Of a stretch of 64,000 nucleotides of DNA, positions 1 through 11,508 are shown in pieces. Source of the stretch: Solanum dulcamara (taxonomy: Eukaryota > Streptophyta > Magnoliopsida > Solanales > Solanaceae); contig NC_077243.1 of NCBI RefSeq assembly GCF_947179165.1, positions 48,934,501 through 48,998,500 of the forward strand, written 5' to 3'. A program made the translations under genes and the position numbers. Under the pieces are notes generated by a model that saw only the letters and a program-made list of their open reading frames with translations, was not told the DNA's origin and searched no databases. How positions within the stretch are numbered: position 1 is the stretch's first letter; each line of letters opens with the position of its first letter.

Positions 1-1663
1 TTCCAATTATCTGAAAAACCTAATAAAAGCCTAAAACAGGATTTCTAATACCTAAGATGTAAAAAAAAGATACCCAACCCAAATTCCATCTATTTCGACA
101 TGTTTTCACACATTCCATCTCAATATAAAGAAAGAAAAGTCATAGCCTACCTGTAGGGTGAACACGCGTGCTTCAAATAACCGTGCCAGAGTTTTTCCTT
201 TCTAAACGACCTCGGAATGTTGCCACATTATAAAAAATAGAATCACAACATCGTTATAGTCGTTTAGAAACTAATTTCATAAATTTTAGAGACAGATCAA
301 TTTTAGGGTTTTAAAATGGAAAATATGGGACCCACGTTTGAAATTTTGGAATTGACCCCAAAATAGGTTCTAAACAACACCCCATGCTCAAGGATCAAAT
401 TACAACACAATTTAGGGTGGAACATGGTAGCACTTTTACACAGTTATTTCTCAAAAACGATACCCCTTGATCCAAACTAAACATACCATGATGTTTTTTT
501 ACAAAACCCCCCACAATCTAGCCTAAACAATTACTAAAATCGGAGATAAATTTGCCAAGATACAATCTTCCAACATTCAATAAAATTTCATTTTGAAAAT
601 GACTAAAACAGTGGCTAGTTTTGTAAATTTACCTCACATGAGACCTCCCCTCAAGATTCTGAGCTTACCAATGGATTTTCCACGAAATTCTTTTTAATTT
701 AGACCCTTAAATCGTCAAATTTGAGCTTGTATTGAAGGTGAAATCGAAGTTTGAAATTATGATCTTTGCCTGAAATTCATTTTCAGTCTTTTATTTAAAA
801 ACCTTGACTTGGCCTTCGTGAATGCGGCCTAAGTGGACCGCAAACACGGAGGTCAAGAAGCTTGGCTTTCCCGAATGCACAAAAAAGCCCACGCACGGAG
901 GTCAAGAAGCTTGGTCTTCCCAAATACGGCCAAGGGCCTGCAATCGTGGAGAACAACTTTGGCTGCACCAAATATTAGATAAAAAGCTGATGTTTCTCAA
1001 GTTAAAATATTCTGACAATGTGCTTGGAATTCGTTCGGAATACCGTGCGTGCAAACGAGATATGCTACCCTATCAAATTAGATATTTTGGACTCAATGGC
1101 GCAGTCATAATTTCTATACGAGGTTAGTACAATTTAAAGTGGTTCCCACACCCAAGGGCCATTTAAAGCCAAATTCCACACGGGGCTTGAGATTAGACCA
1201 AAAGCCTCAGGAAATGAACAAAGGGTCGTTCTAGACTAAACTTGACATTTCAGAGCTAACTTCACTGTCAAAATTTTCATCCAAGCCTTTTTTGCAAGAA
1301 TGTTGACCAAAGTCAACCATGGGCCAAATTTCAAAGGCAAAATTGCCAAATGGCCTCAAACTCGTACCAATTTCCTCAATACTCATGCCGACCATGTTAC
1401 TAGCCTAATTTGGCTATTCCAGAATGGATGGAATCATCAGAACTCTTTTTGAGGCTGTTTTACTGAAGTTATAATGGAAGTCAAATTTTCAAGTTATAAA
1501 AGCTCTAAAATAGGGAAATTGGTCTAAAACCCAAACGAACGACCATACGACCTCACTACTGGTGCCAATAGGTCATAAATTACCCGAGGTCACTATAGAA
1601 ATGTTCTAAATAATGAAACATATACAATATTAGGAAAATAACCTGCAGGGTCATTATAACAGA
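1..1663 (-). mobile_element. T2-family Ty3/gypsy LTR fragment, truncated by the window edge
   Basis: Non-coding LTR sequence in minus orientation. It runs parallel to the 5' LTR of element M at about 22165-23564: both have the stretch around CATAGCCTACCTGTAGG (here near 140), a block with GTTCGGAATACCGTGCGTGC (near 1035), and the end GGGTCATTATAACA near 1650-1663, which read on the minus strand is the LTR start TG(T)TATAATGACCC. The other end lies outside the window. The 101-residue open frame at 822-1127 is chance coding within the LTR. Element type is inferred from similarity to M. Confidence 0.7.
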
Positions 1664-1905
1664 GCTAAAGGAACCACCAAAATTGTATTTCGATGTCATT
1701 TACCTGAATTTTTGATTGAAGTCAACTATTTAAAATTCAAAAGCTCCAAAACATAGAAATTTGCATAAAAACCAAACGAAAAGCCTGATCAGTGAACTAT
1801 CACTAAAGTAAGTGTTAAATGACTTTGGGCCGATAAAGGGAAGCTATAAATGCTGAAAATATTGTAAAATAGAGAAAATGACCAGAAGGGTGTACCACCA
1901 CAACA
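1664..1905 (-). repeat. Diverged second copy of the T2 LTR terminus
   Basis: About 235 bp that repeats, with many substitutions, the order of motifs found at 1430-1663: a stretch like AAGTCAACTATTTAAAATTC, then AAAAGCTCCAAAA, ACCAAACGAA, a TAAATGACTT block and a GACCAGAAGGGTGTACC end. Either the LTR terminus was tandemly duplicated or a second, older LTR end abuts the first. Confidence 0.5.
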
Positions 1906-2690
1906 AACCTGTTGCAACAAAGGCGCACGACACAAAATCTAATAAATTTGCTTTTTGGTGTTTAACTCCTAATCAAAGGAGTGTTACATCCTAAACTTTC
2001 CCATAGGTAAGATGTAGAGGAAAAAATCTCTATAAAGGTGTCAGAGGAGAAACTCTTTAGGGAAACAATTCCATATTTATTCCCAAATTCTCTTTTATAA
2101 ATACGGTTCGCAAGTAGAAAGTAGAGCCACACGGGTACTAGGACAATAATTTTTCATTGAGGTATGCTATGATTTACTTAAAGTATAAACTTGATTATCA
2201 AACTATTTATACATTAAAAAATTAATGGAGATAGCATGATTAGGCCTTCAGATATGAGAATAACGTAATACCGATAGTGTGGGTATATTGTGTAGTGCAT
2301 GTAATGTTCAAATACAAAAAAATCTAAAATAGTTGTATGAATAAAGTGTTTAGAATTATATGTCAATTATTAATGAAAATCCAAAAAATAGTTTAGGACG
2401 GGTAGAAGGAAACTTGCAAATTTAATGGATTTGAATGGTGCGTAATTGGGGTAAGTTCTTGATGATGTAATGTAATACTGGTTATTTATAGGAGTGTGAA
2501 AGAATATTATAATAGTCATGATATGATTTAATTAGGATGAACTTGTCATGCCCCAAACACAAAGGAAACTAGCACTTAATGCCAAAATTTAGGCTTGGCC
2601 AGCCCTATTGAACTATTTACTAGTTGCGAAATAGCAACCACAAAGAGTCATCACATGTTGATGGGAATGCTTAAACTTTAAGCGAGATCC
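1906..2690. other. Unassigned AT-rich non-coding stretch
   Basis: No coding signal and no clear similarity to other parts of the window. It contains a TATA-like TTTATAAATACGG near 2093 and several further AT-rich runs. It separates the T2 fragment from recognisable T1 internal sequence. It may be the far end of A's internal region or another unrecognised repeat. Confidence 0.3.
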
Positions 2691-3659
2691 CATGCTGGCA
2701 TGAGTTAGCAAGGGCTAAAGGCTAGCGATAAATGGATAGAAGTCATGATATATAAGACCGTGCGGCTAACCATTAGCAAAGAACCTAATGGATGGGTGCA
2801 TACAAAAAGGGGTGAACACAATAAGGGAGTAAGACTGATCAATCTAAGGACCATGTAAAGGGTAGTAAGGCCATGGTTGAGTAAAGATTAAGATATGGCA
2901 AAAGAGTTGTTGGCTGCTGAGATGTGATATACAAGTAGCAAGGAGAAAGAATAGAAAATCTCCTACGGTAGGGAATGAGGAGACCAAGGAGTACCCAAAG
3001 GAAGGAAAAGAAAGGGGTAGGACAGAATAGCATTAGCGCGAGCAAGTTCTAGTGTGAAGGTGATATGTAAAGCAAGATGGACAAGGAAATGAAAAGACTA
3101 CGTCTACCTCATACCAGTTGTATAAAAATAGTTGTGCAACCTACGAATATATATATATACAGCATAAGACCAAGCGGAGGTGTACATAAGGAAAAGAGGG
3201 TTATGATATTTTGGATACGTTACAGAGAAATGCAAAGAAAAGTTAAATCAAATGACCAAAAAGGACATGGTCATGGTTGAACTAAAGATCTACCCCGATA
3301 CCGATTGTAAGATAAAAGAGGAGAAGGAAAGGAGGAACCTGAAGACTAGCGAGACAACGCTAAAATAAATCTTGGGCTAAGTTGAGTGCCTTCGCACATT
3401 GTTGCAAGAATTGAAATGTAACATGTGACAGAAAAATCAAAGCCAAGTCTGAGAAAAAGGACCATGGAAGAATCTGAACTAATGATGAAGCAATGACACA
3501 AGATTATGTACCTATAAGTGTTATAAGTAATGTTAAGGGAGTTGTAAAAGGGCTTAAGCAAAACCCAAAAGGTAAGGGTACCAGTTGATGTCATCTAAAG
3601 AAGGAAAGAAGTAATACATGAGGTTGAAGATTCCACAACACGACCTTGGCTACGAGACT

Positions 3660-4715
3660 CATTTTGCACTCCATGGATAGATGATTTTATATAGAATGTC
3701 ATCCGCAGATTAACAATATCAGCCCGTGTTCCTTCAATCCAGGACTACCTATTCAGCCGAGATTGTGTGAAATTATAGATCAAGAGAATGGTGAGACTTT
3801 ATGGAGTTCCCATACTTATTGTCTCAGACGAAGGAGCCCGAGTTATAGTTAACTACTGAAGATCAGCCCACAAAGAGATTCGGAACACAGACAGGGCTTT
3901 GTATACCATTGTACCCTCAAACCGATGGACAAACTAAGCTTACTAGCTAAACGCTAGAAGATATATTGCGGGCCTATATAGTTGACTCCATAGGTATCTC
4001 GGACAATTGCCTACTACCTTTCAAGATTACTTATGATATTAACTATCATTCTAGTCTCCAGATGGCCCTATATAAGACTTATTATGGCAGAAAATATAGG
4101 TTTCCATTAATTAGTCTGATATTGGTAAAACATGACTAATAGGCCCAGACATGGTTTAACAAGCAGGGGAGGAGGTAAAGTTTATTCAGGAGAGATTATT
4201 AGCTGCCCAAAGTCAATAGAAGTCATATACAGACAATCGACGTTGACCTTTGGAATTTCAAGTGAGCGATGGGGTGTTTTTGAAGGTGTCACCCATAAAA
4301 GGAGTAATGAGGTTCGACAAGAAGGGGGAAGCTGGGTCTGAGATATATTGACCTTTACTAGATCCTTCACCGAATAGGCAAGGTTGCGTACGAGCTAGAC
4401 CTATCGGTGGATCTGGAAGCAGTGCATCCAGTCTTCCATGTATCAATGCTTTGCAAATGCGTTGGTGATCTATCCCGAGTATATCCCGTAGATGATATCC
4501 AGGTCACAGAAGAGTTATTCTATGAAGAGCAACCTATCGCCATCCTGGATTGGCAGATTAGAAGGTTGCGGACAAAGGATGTAGCTTCCATTAAGGTGCT
4601 GTGGAGAAATAAGAATCACGAAGAAATGACCTAGGAAGCTGAAAAGGAAATGAAACACAAGTACCCGTACCTATTTCCTACGTCTACAGGTAATCCCAAC
4701 TTCCGAACTCTCATA
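3660..4715 (+). pseudogene. Ty3/gypsy integrase core and chromodomain, decayed (element A)
   Basis: Broken reading frames in the order integrase core, integrase C-terminus, chromodomain. Near 3915 the frame reads PQTDGQT, the signature between the second and third catalytic acidic residues of Ty3 integrases, followed by a TLEDILRA stretch and YHSSLQMALY near 4045. The best-kept part, 4407-4634, reads VHPVFHVSMLCKCVGD, then YEEQPIAILDWQIRRLRTKD and VASIKVLWRN, which is the end of the integrase and the start of a Tekay/Del-type chromodomain. A TAG interrupts the chromodomain at about 4632, where family members usually have tryptophan. In a working element the enzyme inserts cDNA into nuclear DNA and the chromodomain directs it to heterochromatin. 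Many stops and frameshifts make this copy inactive. It is homologous to 37260-38180 and 48700-49570. Confidence 0.8.
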
Positions 4716-4802
4716 TTGGTTGCGTGAGAAAAGTATGTGTTATTGTAATAGAAAGAAATTTCCCTATAATCTATATAATATCTTGAGGAAGGGTTTTAGT
4801 TC

Positions 4803-4820
4803 ACATTCGAGGACGAATAT
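4803..4820 (+). promoter_or_regulatory. Stem-loop just upstream of the polypurine tract (element A)
   Basis: ACATTCG (4803-4809), loop AGGA, CGAATAT (4814-4820), with one C/A mismatch in the stem. It lies 3 nt before the polypurine tract. Equivalent stem-loops with compensating base changes occur in B, C and M. The function is unknown; the position suggests a role in plus-strand priming or 3' RNA processing. Confidence 0.55.
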
Positions 4821-4823
4821 TTT

Positions 4824-4837
4824 AAAGGGGAGAAGGA
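4824..4837 (+). promoter_or_regulatory. Polypurine tract, plus-strand primer (element A)
   Basis: AAAGGGGAGAAGGA directly abuts the TG of the 3' LTR at 4838. This is the expected site of RNase H-resistant priming of plus-strand DNA in LTR retrotransposons. B and C have near-identical tracts at the same place. Confidence 0.85.
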
Positions 4838-7061
4838 TGTTATACCCTATACTTTTGTACCTTGGAAGGTTCCTAAGTTACGTAAGCTTCTTAAGCCCTT
4901 AAGTTTCTTTAAAGGCTCTTAAGCTTCTTAGAAGTCACCACGTGATCCGGATAATCCATGACGTCATCAAATAACTCTAAGGAAGGAAAAATGAGATACC
5001 CTATAATAGAGAAGATTAAAAATAGGGTCGTAAGAATACAGAAGAAGTTGGAGACCAAGTAATAAGTCATAGGACTCGACTTACTTAAGCTACCAACTTG
5101 GAAATCTTACATATTAAGCTACTTGAGTACATACCAAGCTTATGTAGCAAGGAATACATAAGTTTGTAAAGTAAGACAAAATTACAAACCCACGAGGGGG
5201 AAAAGAAGGTGAAACATGGAAGCATGGGAGAGTGCCATATGACAGCAGCTAGATGTTCCACGTGGCAGCAGCTAGAGCAAGGGTTGGTCCCCTACATGCC
5301 ATGTGGCAGCTCAGGTTGGAGGAGGTGGTGTGTCGGCCCAATGAGGGCTTCACACATGTCAACACTTAGGGGTTGACACATGTCACCCCTAAAGTAGCCT
5401 ATATATATATGTTTTATGACGTTTAGGTCATATTTATACAAATAATTCATTCTTATCCAAGAAAATTCTAGAAAAAAAGAGGAGAAATCCTTAAGCAGGA
5501 GAGAAAGTGAGCTACAGATTTGGGGAGAAAAAAAAGGTAAGTTCTCTGATTTCGTTCCGTGAATTAATTATCTAGGGTATACCACGAGGGTATGAAGGTG
5601 TTATTAATGTAAATTTATGGTTTGTAGCAGTACCAAAAGGATAACAAACAGCCATGAAGTTTCAGCCGCGCTAGGAAAACTTCCGAGGCGAGTTTCAGCA
5701 AGTTTTGGCGAGTTTCAGGCAAGGTAAGGCTTTCCCTTTCAAATAGTAGTTTATGATGTTTTATGTAGTATAATACATATATTAAATGAGTTTGTAAGTG
5801 GAAAAATTATATAAGGATGCTTGACGTTAGAAACAAACTAAATTAAAGTCGTTATAGTTAAATCGGAGTCGAGTAGTGTGTTATGATTGTGGTGCTGCGG
5901 CTGCTGCTGGGTTGATTGTGTGTTGCAGGGCTGGAAAGTAATCTAAAAGGGGTGTGGGTACTGATTGTTGCAGCCACATGACCCTCTGTTTCGTATTGTT
6001 AAAGGTTTACGAAATAAAGGTTAAAAACTCTATTTTGGTATCATAGTTTTGAGCTAGTTGTTTGGAGTTGTATTGAGTAATAAGTGATCTGATTGTATAT
6101 ATACTTCTGGTTGTTGTTGGTAATATGTATGCTAATATTATCAGTTGAATAGGGCAAGTTATTGGGGAGATGCTGTCCAATTTCCAACAACCTCGGAACT
6201 AGTAATAAACTAGTCGAGGGAAGTGGATAAGGAAACGATTTCTATGGATACTTGGTTATGGAGTTGGAAAATGGAAAGTGAAAGGATATTAAACTTAGTA
6301 TTTCTTTCATGTTAAATAGGTCCAAAAGAAGATGAGGAGAACGTGGTTAAGAGTAATTCGTAAGATGTATGTGATGCTACATTCTTTCTCTTGGCATATT
6401 TTACACATGAGTAAATAGAGCTATCCTTCTTTCCTCTTGGTATGCTTTTGACATAAGTATGATTCTATTATGCTATAATTATTCACTGAGCCATGACGGG
6501 CCGGGTATGATATATGCATATGATGACTCCATGAGGGAAAGTAGAGAGTATGTAAAGCTTATTTTTTCTCTTCTTTTGGCATGTCCTAGATGTACGTAAA
6601 AGATGATACAATCTCGGAGGTGACTCCATTCGTAAGTGTTTCTTACTCATCCTCTAATGTTGGAACTCTTACAATAATTGAGTTGTTGCTTCTCAAGTTT
6701 TTCTATACATTGGGAATTAGTAAGTATGTAAAGCTAATCTTCCTTTCTTTTTTTACATAATCTTTTTGAAATAAATAGATGAAGTGTATACGATTCCAAG
6801 GAAATTCCTCTTGTTAAAGACACTAGGATAACCAACTTCTTGATTCCCAAAAGATATTTGATGATGACTTCATACGGGAATATGATTCCAAAAGTTACAT
6901 TTTGACCTAATCCATAGTGGCAATCAAAAGGTACTTGATATGACTCTTGTCTTGGTTTTTAAATGATAGCACATTTTGAGTATTCCATCAAGTCTCAAAT
7001 ATGATCTAAAATGCATATGGTTACTCACTACTCTACTCATGTATACGGTAATCCTTCTATC

Positions 7062-7066
7062 ACTAA
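7062..7066. repeat. Target-site duplication of solo LTR S, left copy
   Basis: ACTAA immediately before the TG of S; the same five bases follow its CA end at 10428-10432. A 5-bp duplication is the usual size for Ty3/gypsy integration. Confidence 0.9.
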
Positions 7067-8930
7067 TGTTACACCCAGCACTCTTGAGCTCGGAATGTCT
7101 TCTTAAGTTCCTTAGACACTATCATGTGAGATGGATAAGCTACGACACTATCAAACAACTCTAAGAAAAGAAGATTGTGATACCTCGCGAGAAGGGAGGT
7201 TGGAGATAGAGTCATAAGAATCCGGAAAGAGTTGGAGGCTAAGAAATGAGTCATAGGACTCGATTTACTTACGTAAGACACTAAGTTAAGATTCTTATAC
7301 ACTTAAGTTGCTTAAGGATATATCAAGCTTACGTAGTACGGATTACATAGGCTCTTAAAGTGAGACGAAATTACGAACCCGCGAAGAAGGGAAAAAGACG
7401 ACGCGTGGCAGCCCCTAATTGGCAGCATGACACGGTGGCCAATCATGGCTTGACACGTGTCATCCTTAGGGGCTGACACGTGTCACCCCTTGGGACCACC
7501 CATATAAATGACATATATCTGAAACTTCAGCTTGTTCACCAACATTTCCAGCAGCAACGTGAACAAACAAAACCTTAAAGCTAAGGAGAGAAAATTGTGA
7601 CGCCTTGGGAAAAAAATAAGGTAAGTCCCGATTTCGTTCCGTAAATTAATTATATAGCGTATACTACGATGATATGGAAGTATTAGTAGTATAAAATTAG
7701 GATTTGGTGCAGCAAAAAAACGGACAGCAAGCTGCCACGACGTTACAGCACGCTGAAAATATTTCCGAGGCGCGATTTTGGCGAGTTCTAGCCAATTTCG
7801 GGAAAGGTAAGTTCTTATCCTCTAATTTGAAGTTTATAATGTTAAATTATGGTGTATTACACACCTTAGGACCTGCTGGAAGTTGGGGAAAAGGTTTGAA
7901 AAGTTCAGCGTTCGAAATTAACGAATTTAGAATCGCTATAGTTAAGTTGTTGTCGAAATAAAGTGTTGTACGTGTAGGGGCTGCTGCTGGTTGTGTTGTG
8001 GCGTGTTGCAGGGTCTAAAAGTTATCTAAATGAGGTGTGGGAGCTTCTGGTTGCAGCCACAGGCTTTGCAATTAAAGAATTCGCGAAAGAAAGATTAAAA
8101 ACTCTAGTTTTGGTATCTTAGTTTCGAGTGAATTATTGGGGGTTCATATTGAGTAATTTTGTCATAATATGTATATGTATGGGCTGCTGGTTGCATTGTT
8201 GGTTGGCTGCAGGTTCTAAGGACATGGTTGGGATTTCGGATAGGGCACATTATAGGGGAGGTGCTGCCCGATTTTCGTTAACATCCTAACTAGTTAAGGA
8301 ACTAGTCGAGAAGGCGAGCGAAGGGATGAATGTTATGAATACTCGTGGGTAGTCTAAGTTGCTGAAAAGTCCAAGGTTGTTAATACTTACATTACTTCCA
8401 TGTTAAATAGGTTTCGAGGACAACGATGTGGACGTGATTAAGAGAAGTCCATACAAGGTATGTGAAGCTTTCCTTTGGCGTGTTTTTGGAATAGATATGT
8501 AGAACTATTCTTCTTTTCTTTTGGCATGTCTTAGATATAAGTTATGAATGATATGTATACGATATTTGGGATTCAATCCATTCGTAAAGCCCTGAGTATG
8601 AGTCGAGACTCTTGTTTACTTCTTGGTATTAGAACTTCTGCAATAGCTGAGTCATTGCCTTTTTGTCTTCTATGTGATGAAAACTAGTACATGTAAAGCC
8701 TATTTCTTCTTTCCTTTGGAATGGCTTAACTTTAAGTGAAATGGTATATGATATAGGTTTAGAGGTAATTCCATTTATGAGCTCTGATTGTAACTCGTGA
8801 CTTGTAGTCACTCCTGAACATTAAGAGTCTGAAAGTAGTCAAACTACTATTCTCGAGCCTTCTATATAACGAATAGTAAGTGGAGGTACCAGCTCCTCTC
8901 TTTTTAAAAGGCTCTAAAATGGTAAATGCG

Positions 8931-9050
8931 TCTGATTGCATAAGTTGAGTCTTTGACTAGGTAACTGTGTCTCTGATTGCATAACTGTGTCTCTGATTGC
9001 ATAATCGTGTCCTTGATTGCATAAACCATGTTTCTGATTGCATAAGCTAT
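8931..9050 (+). repeat. Short tandem repeat, about 23-bp unit, in solo LTR S
   Basis: Five imperfect copies of a unit built around TCTGATTGCATAA, joined by variable spacers such as CTGTGTC. I do not see this block in the LTRs of A, B or C at the equivalent place, so it appears to be a local expansion in this copy. Confidence 0.75.
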
Positions 9051-9235
9051 ATGGCATTGTCTGGATGCATGTCTGTGATTCTTGAGTCCCCAACTGATGT
9101 AAGCCCTAATGACATCTAAAGGGATACCTCGGATAATTACTCCCCTAGTCTTCAGGTGACGGTTCGCTTGACTGTTTCATCGAGTCGTAGATAATGACTT
9201 AGTTGCATATGGTTTCTCACTACTCTACTCGTACA

Positions 9236-9775
9236 TACTGTAACCCATCCTTCCTCGAGTCCCACGATGGGCCGGGATATGTTATCGTGCACAGTGTTAC
9301 TACTTCTTTCACCGCGTCCCGGGCCGGATGTGTATAGTTCCACGCACGAGGAGACGATGCCGTACGTGAGGTGTGATATATGTTATATGTTATGACGATA
9401 CGATTATTCACTGAGTCCCGGGCCGGCTGTAATATGATAGTATATGCGGTGAAATAAGAAAGGAACACCGAGTCCCTCCTTAAAGGGCCGGGTACATATG
9501 TATATTATGATGGTACGCTATAGACGTACACCACTCCATTCACCGAGTCCCTCACTAAAGGGCCGGATACTTTATGTAGGCATGCATATGAGATTAAAGC
9601 AATACATTGTGACCCTGAGCCCCGCAGTGAACCGGGTGTGATACGATGATATATATGATAAGATGATACCGTATACGATGATATGATGAAATGAAATGCA
9701 TTATGATATGATGATATGTGATTATGAAGAAGTGATTATAACACCGAGTTCACTAGAGGGCCGGGCACAGCATAT
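9236..9775 (+). repeat. Array of short hairpin units (CCGAGTCCC...GGGCCGGGTA) in LTR S
   Basis: About seven units of the type CACCGAGTCCCTCACTAAAG followed by GGCCGGGTA, separated by 40-80 bp AT-rich spacers rich in ATGATATG. Each unit can form a small stem, for example CCCTC with GAGGG or CCTT with AAGG. The same motif occurs fewer times in the LTRs of A, B and C (10480-10690, 33495-33740, 43910-44620, 51890-52600, 55670-55930), always in the second half of the LTR before the conserved TACTCAGTACAT block. Confidence 0.7.
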
Positions 9776-10427
9776 GATGATGTGTATGATTTACGTGTCC
9801 TAAGGTGCAGGTATAGTAATTCATTTAGTTATTATACTTGTCCCCTGCATCCCTATTTCAGTTATGATCTCAGTTACGATGTGTTATGCTTTACATACTC
9901 AGTACATATATCGTACTGACCCCTCTTTTCTCGGGGGGCTGCGTTTCATGCCCGCAGGTACAGATGTTTATTCTGGAGATCCATCAGCATAGGAGTTCCT
10001 CTCAACTGTGTTGGAAGTGCTTCACTGTTCTGGAGCCTAAATTTTGATGCTGGTCACTTAATGTATATATTTGTACATTCAGGGGTACGGTGGGGGCCTT
10101 GTCCCGCCATATGTTGTTGTTACTATTCTTAGAGGTCTGTAGACATATGTTTATGTGGGTTGTTTGTGAGTTAGTTTTGATGTTGCCTATTCAATATGTT
10201 GTGAATGTTTTTGTTATAGCAGCCTTGTCGGCTCGCGTGCCCTTTTATGATATGATACAAATGAAAGAGGCTACATGTACATGAAAAAGGTTTTAAGTTT
10301 TAAAACTATTGGAGTTTTTGTATATAGTATCACATCACACACGGTTCAACTTAAGTGTAGTTGATAAATACGCATAAGAGGGTCCAGGTCGGACCCTAGT
10401 TGCGGCCTACGGGGTTGGGTCGTGACA

Positions 10428-10432
10428 ACTAA
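10428..10432. repeat. Target-site duplication of solo LTR S, right copy
   Basis: ACTAA directly after the CA end of S, matching 7062-7066. Confidence 0.9.
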
Positions 10433-10696
10433 GTCCCAGGCCGGATACATTATCGTGCATAGTTCACTACATTATCCACCGAGTCCCTTACTAAAGGGCC
10501 GGGTATGCTATATGAGGAAATAATAATGCAATGACATGAACAACTCACCGAGTCCCTCACTAGAGAGACGAGTACATATGTATATTTATGTATGATGATG
10601 TGATGTAATAAGGTGGTAATGGCGTCAGACCCTATGATGGTCCTACAGTTATGATTCACCGAGTCCCTCACTAGAGGGATGGGTACGTATGTATAT

Positions 10697-10868
10697 ATAA
10701 TATATGTATCAGACCGAATGTTCCTCGGTATTACTATATAATATATGGATCGGGCCGAACATTCCTCGGTATTATTATATGATATTTGGATTGGGACGAA
10801 CGTTCCTCAACATTACTATATGGTATATGAATCAGGCCGTACATTCCTCGCCATTATTATATGAGATA
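10697..10868 (+). repeat. Tandem repeat of about 53 bp in the LTR of A
   Basis: Four imperfect copies, each with a core like GGCCGAACATTCCTCGGTAT followed by a TATTATATGATAT spacer. It lies between the hairpin array and the TACTCAGTACAT block. I did not find it in the other T1 LTRs of this window. Confidence 0.75.
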
Positions 10869-11508
10869 ACACTAATAGTATATAGATGCTTATGATAACA
10901 AAGTGATGTAGTTGTTACACCAAGTCCCCGAACGGGCCGGGTATGGTACGGGATGATAGTATGTATGACTTTATATTCTAAGCTACAGGTACAGTAATTT
11001 GTTAATTATTATACTTGTCCCTTGCATCCCTATGCCAACTGTAATTTCCTTATGATGTTTATGTTTATATACTCAGTACATTTGTCATACTGACCCTCCT
11101 TTCTCGGGGGGCTGCATTTCATGCCCACAGGTACAGATACACACTTTGGGGATCCGCCAACGTAGGAGTCCCGCTCAGCAGTTTAGAAGCGCTCCATTGT
11201 GCTGGAGCCTAGATTTTGGTATTAACCCTCGATGTATATATTTATTTGTTTACGGGTATGACGGGGGCCCTTTCCTACCTTATATTACTATTCTTACTCT
11301 TAGAAGTCTGTGGACATGTATGTGGGTTGTATATGTGTGCGTGTACAGTTGTCCTTATATGTTACGATAGCCTCGTCGGCTTATATGTTATCATCCTTGT
11401 TCATTTATTATAACTCAAATCGGGGACAGGTTTACTTATAGTTAATAGGGGTATACGCGAGAGTAGAATTCGGGCACCCGTCACAGCCTACGGGGTTGGG
11501 TCGTGACA

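Larger units (their letters stand above)
2691..4837 (+). mobile_element. Element A: 3' part of a decayed T1 internal region
   Basis: This stretch is collinear with the 3' halves of the internal regions of B (about 36290-38276) and C (about 47240-49710). Shared blocks include GAATAGAAAATCTCCT (near 2950 and 36408) and GATGGGTGCATACAAAAAGG (near 2793), which resembles the C sequence near 47620. The 5' half, primer site and 5' LTR are missing, so A is a truncated Ty3/gypsy element. It ends in a polypurine tract directly followed by the LTR start at 4838. The only coding traces are integrase and chromodomain remains. Confidence 0.75.
7067..10427 (+). mobile_element. Solo LTR S (family T1, 3361 bp)
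   Basis: Begins TGTTACACCC and ends GGGTTGGGTCGTGACA, with perfect 5-bp duplications (ACTAA) on both sides and no internal region, primer site or polypurine tract. It lies in the same orientation inside the LTR of the related element A. It is the product of recombination between the two LTRs of an inserted element. It keeps two CACGTG boxes (7454-7459 and 7477-7482) shortly before a TATA-like CCATATAAAT near 7500, and donor-like GGTAAGT sites at 7620 and 7806. The 85-residue frame at 7704-7961 and others inside are chance frames in the LTR. Confidence 0.93.
4838..11508 (+). mobile_element. 3' LTR of element A, split by solo LTR S
   Basis: Starts TGTTATACCC right after the polypurine tract and ends GGGTTGGGTCGTGACA at 11508. 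No primer-binding site follows, as expected for a 3' LTR. Removing the S insertion plus one copy of its target duplication (3366 bp) leaves about 3305 bp, matching the other T1 LTRs (3267-3541 bp). The sequence on both sides of S joins into the order seen at 44385-44460 in C. Promoter-like parts are a TATA run near 5400-5412 and a donor-like GGTAAGTT at 5536. Only one intact CACGTG (5259-5264) remains in the upstream box region; neighbouring boxes read CATGTG or CACATG. Confidence 0.85.

Noticed and set aside
822..1127. 101-codon frame with no stops
   Set aside because: It is in a T2 LTR; the equivalent regions in M and D do not keep the frame.
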